From positions 1 through 10,450 of the forward strand of contig JAHQWY010000100.1 in assembly GCA_029856445.1 (NCBI GenBank): a stretch of DNA of 10,450 nt, given 5' to 3'. The position numbers and the translations under genes are program-made. The DNA comes from Promethearchaeia archaeon. GTDB lineage: Archaea > Asgardarchaeota > Lokiarchaeia > Sigyniarchaeales > SOKP01. Of the stretch, positions 5,833 through 10,450 are shown one piece after another (within the stretch, counting starts at the first letter, position 1; each line of letters starts with the position of its first letter). The notes under the pieces were generated by a model. That model ran no database searches and was not told the DNA's origin. It saw only the letters and a program-made list of their open reading frames with translations.

Positions 5833-6789
5833 TTGTCCAATGAAGTAATTATTCAAACAAATGAATTAACAAAATTTTATGGAAAAAGTAGAGGAATTGA
5901 GAATTTAACATTGGAGATCTCTAAAGGGGAAATCTTTGGATTACTTGGACCTAATGGTGCTGGAAAAACTACAACCATTAGAGTTTTATTAGATCTTATC
6001 CGAAAAACATCTGGGGAAGCGAAAATTTTTAATCTTGATGTCCATCTTGACTCGGTAGCAATACGTCAACGTTTAGCTTATTTACCAGGTGAATTAGGGT
6101 TATTTCAAGAAAAGTCAGCTCGACGTAATATAGAATATCTTTTAGGACTGTATCAAAATCATATTCCTAATCGTCGCGTAGAAGAACTTGCTGAGGTTTT
6201 TGGTTTAGAACTTGATAGGAAAGTAAAAGAACTAAGTAAAGGTAATAAACAAAAAATTGGTATAATACTTGCTCTTGCTCCTGAAGTAGAACTACTCATA
6301 CTTGATGAACCTACTTCAGGTTTGGATCCTCTTATTACAGCTGAATTTTACAATATTCTTCATAAACAACAAGAAGTAACTGGTTCTACAGTTTTATTAA
6401 GTTCGCACTTGTTAAGTGAGGTAGAAAAAGTTGCTCATCGTGTTGGTATCATTCGTGAGGGGACAATTGTAGAAGTAGCAACAATCCAACAATTAAAACA
6501 TATGGCAATGAAAGAGATTAAAGTGGAATTCGAATCTGCAAAAAGTTTAAAAGAGTTTTCAAACAAACTTCCAGGTGAAAAAATAGAAAAAGTCATCTTA
6601 AATGATACCCATGCATCATTTTTGGTATCCCGAGAGGAACTTCCTAAAATACTTAATTTACTTTCAGAAGCAGAAATTGTTGATACTGATATTACAAGTC
6701 CAGCATTAGAAGATATCTTTTTAAAATATTATCAAATATCAACATCGCAAAAACATGAATTTAAGAAAAAGAGGGAGGTTGAATCATAG
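5833..6789 (+). CDS. ABC transporter ATP-binding protein (ABC-2 exporter type)
   Basis: A 318-residue ATPase that powers the membrane protein encoded immediately downstream. Motifs in order: Walker A GPNGAGKTT (39-47), Q-loop region YLPGELGL (83-90; Gly/Glu where Gln is usual, as seen in many drug-type ATPases), signature LSKGNKQ (134-140), Walker B LLILDEP (154-160), D-loop SGLD (162-165) and switch His192. The C-terminal about 90 residues form the extra domain typical of DrrA/CcmA-type ATPases, ending in SPALEDIFLKYY (289-300). The start is TTG, chosen because GGTG lies 8 nt upstream and the first residues fit the family. The stop codon is directly followed by the permease ATG, so the pair forms one operon. 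It is divergent from the two winged-helix regulators, and palindromes fill the shared promoter region, suggesting regulated expression. Substrate unknown; a drug, lipid or peptide exporter is likely. Confidence 0.96.
   Translation: MSNEVIIQTNELTKFYGKSRGIENLTLEISKGEIFGLLGPNGAGKTTTIRVLLDLIRKTSGEAKIFNLDVHLDSVAIRQRLAYLPGELGLFQEKSARRNIEYLLGLYQNHIPNRRVEELAEVFGLELDRKVKELSKGNKQKIGIILALAPEVELLILDEPTSGLDPLITAEFYNILHKQQEVTGSTVLLSSHLLSEVEKVAHRVGIIREGTIVEVATIQQLKHMAMKEIKVEFESAKSLKEFSNKLPGEKIEKVILNDTHASFLVSREELPKILNLLSEAEIVDTDITSPALEDIFLKYYQISTSQKHEFKKKREVES
6773..6780 (+). promoter_or_regulatory. Strong Shine-Dalgarno site of the permease gene
   Basis: GGGAGGTT lies inside the end of the ATPase gene, 9 nt before ATG 6790. 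It is the best match to the anti-SD in the window and shows that this genome uses SD-led translation for internal operon genes. Confidence 0.75.
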
Positions 6790-7611
6790 ATGAGACAATT
6801 TACTATTAGTGTAAAAGAATATTTTCTGGCAAAGAAGTATATACTCCTAATATTAGGTGGAATTATAGGTTTACTGAGTTATTTCATAATATATATGGTT
6901 GAAGATATGAATCTCGATGCAGTTCAAGACATTATTGAAGCTTGGCCACCAGAAATGGTAGAATTTTTTGGTGATACTGAAATATTTTCTAATCCTTATG
7001 GCTTCTGGAGTTTAGAAATATTGGCTTTTATGTGGTTGTACGCAGGTATTTATATTGTGTATATGGCTAGTGGTCTTTTATCTCAGGAGATTGAAGAAAA
7101 AACTATTGATCTTACACTTTCAAAGCCTATTACTCGATATAACTTCTTAGGAAGTAAAATTACATTCCTTTATATATTCATAACTGCTACGATGGGAATC
7201 TGCTTCCTTATAACTATGGGAGGGATGAGTTTTTCCTCGATATTTAAAGAGGAAGGTTTGTTCTTCGACAGATTATGGCTTACTTATATAATCGTCGTTC
7301 TTTTCTTAGGAGTTCTCGCAATGTTTGCTAAATTGTTTTCAACTATTTTTCTTGCTACGAGAAAATCTATGGCATTAGGTGTTGTAGTTTTATTCCTAAT
7401 GTTCTTTCTTGGTGAATTTTATATTTACATGGATGAAGCAGTTCAAGGGGTAAAATATATTTCAGTATTTTTCTATTTTAATCCTGCTGAATACTTAGTT
7501 CATTCAGATTTTCCTCTTTTTATTCGAGATCTTATTGTTTTAGGTTCTGTAAACGCTGGGTTAATAATAGCAAGCCTTCTCATTTTCAAAAGGAAAGATA
7601 TACCTATATAA
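6790..7611 (+). CDS. ABC-2 type transporter permease
   Basis: A 273-residue polytopic membrane protein with about six hydrophobic helices, at roughly 18-37, 73-98, 120-146, 161-187, 193-212 and 246-266. The acidic stretch between the first two (about 39-66, with PPEMVEFFGD) lies outside the hydrophobic segments. The cytoplasmic segment SQEIEEKTIDLTLSKPITR (98-116) is the hallmark E-x-x-x-T-xx-xx-LSKPI-R loop of ABC-2 permeases, which couples to the ATPase. This is the usual length for a half-permease that works as a homodimer with two ATPase copies. It starts on the base after the ATPase stop and has a strong SD site. The chain ends with basic residues (FKRKD) after the last helix, then IPI. 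Substrate not deducible; efflux or envelope maintenance is likely. Confidence 0.94.
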   Translation: MRQFTISVKEYFLAKKYILLILGGIIGLLSYFIIYMVEDMNLDAVQDIIEAWPPEMVEFFGDTEIFSNPYGFWSLEILAFMWLYAGIYIVYMASGLLSQEIEEKTIDLTLSKPITRYNFLGSKITFLYIFITATMGICFLITMGGMSFSSIFKEEGLFFDRLWLTYIIVVLFLGVLAMFAKLFSTIFLATRKSMALGVVVLFLMFFLGEFYIYMDEAVQGVKYISVFFYFNPAEYLVHSDFPLFIRDLIVLGSVNAGLIIASLLIFKRKDIPI

Positions 7612-7614
7612 AAC

Positions 7615-7634
7615 TTTTTTTTCCTTTTTTTTTT
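7615..7634 (+). terminator. Double T-tract terminator after the ABC operon
   Basis: Three bases after the permease stop comes T8, CC, T10. Tandem U-tracts without a GC hairpin are the known intrinsic terminator form in archaea. It separates the ABC operon from the purine genes. Confidence 0.7.
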
Positions 7635-7654
7635 AAAAATCAAAACACACAAAA

Positions 7655-7664
7655 TTTTATATAC
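7655..7664 (+). promoter_or_regulatory. Candidate TATA box of guaB
   Basis: TTTTATATAC in an otherwise plain AT stretch, with A-rich sequence just upstream. It would start transcription near 7688, giving a leader of about 80 nt. No riboswitch-like structure is evident in that leader. Called on composition and position. Confidence 0.35.
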
Positions 7665-7757
7665 TAAATTTTCTTTAATAATAAAATTCAAAATTTTTTA
7701 CTTTTTAATTCGAAAATTCAATAATTCTTCAATTAAATAGTAAAATCTCTAATAACC

Positions 7758-7763
7758 GGTGAT
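7758..7763 (+). promoter_or_regulatory. Ribosome-binding site pointing to a non-standard ATA start for guaB
   Basis: GGTGAT is a six-base match to the anti-SD complement and lies 5 nt before ATA 7769. Its last bases overlap an in-frame TGA (7760-7762), so translation must begin after it. None of the codons from there to ATG 7919 is ATG, GTG or TTG. Confidence 0.6.
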
Positions 7764-7768
7764 TACTT

Positions 7769-9238
7769 ATATCAGATAATTACAGAAAAAAAGTCCATTC
7801 AAATGAGTTAATTGCGACATTTGATGATGTTTTAATACTACCTGGTTTTACCAATTTTTCTCCAAGCCAGGTCGATTTATCTTCGAACTTAGGAAAATAT
7901 AATTTTCATCTTCCTATAATGTCATCGGCGATGGACACAGTTACAGAAGAAAATATGGCAATTAGCATGGCTTTACATGGAGGACTTGGTGTTTTACATC
8001 GTAATTGTTCCTATGAAAGGCAATTGGAAATGTGTAGAATCGTCAAGAGGGCTAGATCTTTTGTTATTGATGACGTAGCAACTATTAATCCGAATGCAAA
8101 GGTATCTAAAGCTAAATTCATGATGGAAAATTATAACATAAGCGGTATTGTAGTTACTAATGACGAAAAGAAGGTGTGTGGAATATTTACTAAAAGAGAT
8201 ATCCCGTTCTTCGAACAAGACATAAAAAATGGAGCCATCAAAGACTACATGACGAAAGATGTGATTTCTATTAAACCGGGGGCATCGCGAGAAGATGCGT
8301 TGAAAATCCTATATGAATCACGTAAGGAAAAACTTCCTATTATTGATGAAAATGGATTTTTAAAAGGATTAATTACGAAAAAGGATTTAGCTCCAGAATT
8401 TCCTCTAGCTTCCAAAGATGAAGAAGGACACTTACTATGTGGGATGGCTTTATCCCCTAAATTTCCAGAATCTTCCCAAGCTAAAGAGATCTTGAAAGAA
8501 ATAGATAATTACGTGGACATTTTCTTTATTGATGTAGCTGATTTCTACAAGAAAGATGATATTGAGGGTACCATAAAATTAATGAAATTTCTAGAATCTG
8601 ATTTTGTATTAGGCAATATTGGCACTTATCAAGCCGCAGAATATTTAATGACTAAAGTCGATTTTGTTGAAGAGAGATTTATTGGATTAAAGGTAGGAAT
8701 GGGTTCAGGGTCAATATGTACAACATCTCAACAAACCGGGGTAGGAGCTCCAACTCTTTTTGCGACAGCTCAAGTGGCTGATGCCATACAGGATTATAAT
8801 CCAAAACTATCATTAATAGCTGATGGAGGATTTAAAAATCCAGGTGATTTACCAAAAGCATTTGCAGCAGGTGCGGATTTAATTATGTCAGGGCATTTTT
8901 TTGCAGGTACTGACGAATCTCCTGGCTTTATAGACACAATTGCGGGGAGGAAGGTAAAAGTGTATAGAGGTATGGGATCAAAAGAAGCAAGAACTTCTGG
9001 ATACATCTCGGATAGATACGTTGAGGGATCAAAAATGTTAACAGAAGGCGTATCTAATTATGTACCTTATGTAGGAGATGTGTTGGGAGTATTAGCAACT
9101 TTAAAAGAAGGTTTAGCAAATGGAATGATCTATGCAGGTGCAGAATGTATTAAAGAAATGAAGAAAGCATCCCTTGGTATCGTTTCTGTTGTAGGTCAAC
9201 GAGAAACTGCCCCTCATGATCTTATTGGAAAATTTTAG
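7769..9238 (+). CDS. guaB: IMP dehydrogenase (CBS-containing IMPDH/GMP reductase family), apparent ATA start
   Basis: Oxidises IMP to XMP with NAD, the committed step to GMP, in the cytosol. Read from ATA 7769 the protein has 489 residues, the normal IMPDH length. The first ATG (7919) would remove 50 residues that clearly belong to the family (SDNYRKKVHSNELIATFDDV, then a VLILPGF-like stretch). Domains: TIM barrel with MSSAMDTVTE (51-60), two CBS motifs at about 95-215, catalytic loop GMGSGSICTT (310-319) with Cys317, IMP-binding ADGG (351-354), flap Arg416-Tyr417 and EGV (426-428). Some motifs instead recall GMP reductase: DVAD (205-208), TGVG after the loop (323-326) and GDLPKAF (359-365); Ser320 replaces the usual Arg after CTT. 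The RY pair and CBS module favour IMPDH. Located 132 bp before purH, whose product is IMP, which supports the role. Either the ATA is a true start or one base (A for G) is wrong. Confidence 0.87.
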   Translation: MSDNYRKKVHSNELIATFDDVLILPGFTNFSPSQVDLSSNLGKYNFHLPIMSSAMDTVTEENMAISMALHGGLGVLHRNCSYERQLEMCRIVKRARSFVIDDVATINPNAKVSKAKFMMENYNISGIVVTNDEKKVCGIFTKRDIPFFEQDIKNGAIKDYMTKDVISIKPGASREDALKILYESRKEKLPIIDENGFLKGLITKKDLAPEFPLASKDEEGHLLCGMALSPKFPESSQAKEILKEIDNYVDIFFIDVADFYKKDDIEGTIKLMKFLESDFVLGNIGTYQAAEYLMTKVDFVEERFIGLKVGMGSGSICTTSQQTGVGAPTLFATAQVADAIQDYNPKLSLIADGGFKNPGDLPKAFAAGADLIMSGHFFAGTDESPGFIDTIAGRKVKVYRGMGSKEARTSGYISDRYVEGSKMLTEGVSNYVPYVGDVLGVLATLKEGLANGMIYAGAECIKEMKKASLGIVSVVGQRETAPHDLIGKF

Positions 9239-9370
9239 TCTAATACTATTTCTCTTTATCTTTGAAAATACTCACTTATTAAATATCTATTAAATAATTT
9301 TTAACTTCAATAAACTTTAGTTGATTTATATCATTGTATATAATCAATAAAGGAAGAATAAAGAATTAAT
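9239..9370 (+). promoter_or_regulatory. Spacer between guaB and purH with candidate purH promoter
   Basis: A pyrimidine-rich run (about 9246-9263) after the guaB stop may help termination. TTTATAT at 9325-9331 is a TATA-like box about 40-46 nt before ATG 9371, and AAAGGAAGAA around 9349-9358 is a distant purine-rich site, 12 or more nt before the ATG. So purH may have its own promoter in addition to any read-through. Confidence 0.4.
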
Positions 9371-10450
9371 ATGAAGAAAATCGAAAGAGCATTAGTAAGT
9401 GTATTTGACAAAAAGGATATTTTAGATTTTGTTAGAGTACTAGTGAATGAATTTGGAGTTGAAATATTGTCAACTGGAGGAACAGGAAAATTATTAGAAA
9501 AAAACGGTATTAATTATATCAAAATATCGGAATACACTAACTCCCCGGAAATGTTTGACGGGAGAGTAAAAACTTTGCATCCTAAAATTGAAGGTGGTAT
9601 CCTATATCGTAGAACTTTGGAGAAAGATGTAGAAGATGCAACAAGATATAACATCCCCCCTATTGATATGATAATATGCAACCTTTATCAATTTAAAGAG
9701 GCTATATCTAAACCTAATATTACCTTAGATGAAGCCTTAGAAATGATTGATATTGGTGGACCAACAATGATTAGAGCTGCTGCTAAGAATTTTCCAGATG
9801 TAGTGGTTGTTCCTCATGTAAGATATTATGATCGAGTTATAACGGAATTAAAAGAAAATAATGGTCAAGTTTCTGATAAGACAAGAGCAGAATTAGCTCA
9901 AGAAGTATTTACTATAATGGCGGATTACAATGCTGCAATAGCCAATTTTCTTCAATCTTATTATAACCCAGATAAGATTTTTGGAAAGTATATAATTAAA
10001 GTTTATGAGAAAGTTCAAGATTGTCGATACGGCGAGAATTGGGATCAATCAGCAGCCTATTATAGAGATCTTTCAGCAAAATTTGGGCTTTATAATTTTA
10101 AACAATTGGGAGGTAAAGAGATTTCATTTAATAATTTTTTGGATATAGATTCATGTGTCCAAATGTTATTAGATTTTGATACAACACCCTATGTTACAGC
10201 CATTCTCAAACATACTTCTCCTAACGGAGTAGCTATTAACTCGAAAAGTCAATTAAAATCTGTCCAAATGGCTTTTAATTGTGATCCTATGTCTGCATTT
10301 GGAGGAATTTGGGGTTTAAATAAGGAATTAACTCCGAATGTTGCAGATTTTATAATAAATAAGGAAAAAATCTTAACAGATGTCATATTAGCACCTTCCT
10401 TTGACCCTGAAGCTCTTGAAATTTTGAAACAGAAAAAAAACACGAGGATC
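9371..10450 (+). CDS. purH: Bifunctional AICAR transformylase/IMP cyclohydrolase, C-terminus cut by window edge
   Basis: Last two steps of IMP synthesis: AICAR is formylated with 10-formyl-tetrahydrofolate, and FAICAR is cyclised to IMP. 360 residues are present and the frame is open at the edge; full-length PurH is about 500-530, so the missing part holds the end of the transformylase domain. Cyclohydrolase (MGS-like) domain, 1-200: ALVSVFDK (7-14), STGGT (34-38), GRVKTLHPKI (64-73) and DIGGPTMIRAAAKN (127-140). Transformylase domain: RYGEN (219-223), catalytic Lys280-His281 in KHTSPNGVA (280-288) and SAFGGI (308-313). Variants: RYGENWDQ instead of RYGENPHQ, and KHTSPNG instead of the common KHTNPCG; the KH pair is kept. 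PurH is less widespread in archaea than the PurP/PurO route (family knowledge). Adjacent guaB, on the same strand, consumes its product. Confidence 0.95.
   Translation, partial: MKKIERALVSVFDKKDILDFVRVLVNEFGVEILSTGGTGKLLEKNGINYIKISEYTNSPEMFDGRVKTLHPKIEGGILYRRTLEKDVEDATRYNIPPIDMIICNLYQFKEAISKPNITLDEALEMIDIGGPTMIRAAAKNFPDVVVVPHVRYYDRVITELKENNGQVSDKTRAELAQEVFTIMADYNAAIANFLQSYYNPDKIFGKYIIKVYEKVQDCRYGENWDQSAAYYRDLSAKFGLYNFKQLGGKEISFNNFLDIDSCVQMLLDFDTTPYVTAILKHTSPNGVAINSKSQLKSVQMAFNCDPMSAFGGIWGLNKELTPNVADFIINKEKILTDVILAPSFDPEALEILKQKKNTRI

Noticed and set aside
7500..7691. Small leftward open frame covering the permease end and terminator
   Set aside because: It reads through the T tracts as a lysine run and overlaps the permease; a composition artefact.
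7639..7768. Riboswitch in the guaB leader
   Set aside because: The leader is plain AT-rich sequence without GC-paired stems or a recognisable purine or other aptamer core.
7919..7921. ATG 7919 as the start of the IMP dehydrogenase
   Set aside because: It would drop 50 residues of conserved N-terminal family sequence, and it lacks a suitable ribosome-binding site; the upstream frame is clearly coding.
10249..10443. Leftward open frame at the right edge
   Set aside because: Lies wholly within the conserved purH frame on the other strand.

Overview
The window is strongly AT-rich and gene-dense. It looks archaeal, and most likely comes from an Asgard (Promethearchaeota, Lokiarchaeia-like) genome. 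The main reasons are a Ras/Rab-type small GTPase with all five G motifs, a HEAT-plus-SDS22-type leucine-rich-repeat protein, a DDxxD polyprenyl synthase, TATA-like boxes at archaeal distances, Shine-Dalgarno sites upstream of several genes and a U-tract terminator. This placement is inferred from gene content; no rRNA or ribosomal protein gene is present to confirm it.

Layout: 1-1536 carries two leftward genes, a YfcE/MJ0936-type metallophosphoesterase followed by a HEAT/LRR protein that runs off the left edge. A divergent polyprenyl synthase (rightward, 1642-2718) meets the small GTPase (leftward, 2737-3333) tail to tail. After a 297-bp AT-rich divergent spacer comes a radical SAM protein with a CX4CX2C cluster motif (3631-4539). 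Its stop codon abuts, with no spacer, the stop of a leftward pair of paralogous winged-helix regulators (4540-5597). Divergent from that pair is a rightward ABC exporter operon (ATPase with a TTG start, then permease; 5833-7611). The 235-bp spacer between regulators and transporter is dense in inverted repeats that look like operators. A double T tract follows the permease. The window ends with two rightward purine genes: an IMP dehydrogenase-like protein (guaB) and a purH that runs off the right edge.

How the parts fit: PurH makes IMP, and an IMP dehydrogenase would commit it to guanine nucleotides, so 7769-10450 is a purine cluster. The regulator pair, the repeat-rich spacer and the ABC exporter form a plausible self-contained, ligand-responsive efflux or envelope-stress module. 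The left part (phosphoesterase, LRR protein, prenyl synthase, GTPase, radical SAM) shows no obvious single pathway.

The points most worth checking are: the guaB reading frame, which clearly continues 50 codons upstream of its first ATG but offers no ATG/GTG/TTG, only an ATA placed 5 nt after a GGTGAT ribosome-binding site; the mixed IMPDH/GMP-reductase motifs of the same protein; the polyprenyl synthase that keeps both DDxxD motifs but lacks other conserved catalytic positions; and the paralogous-regulator/operator/ABC module.
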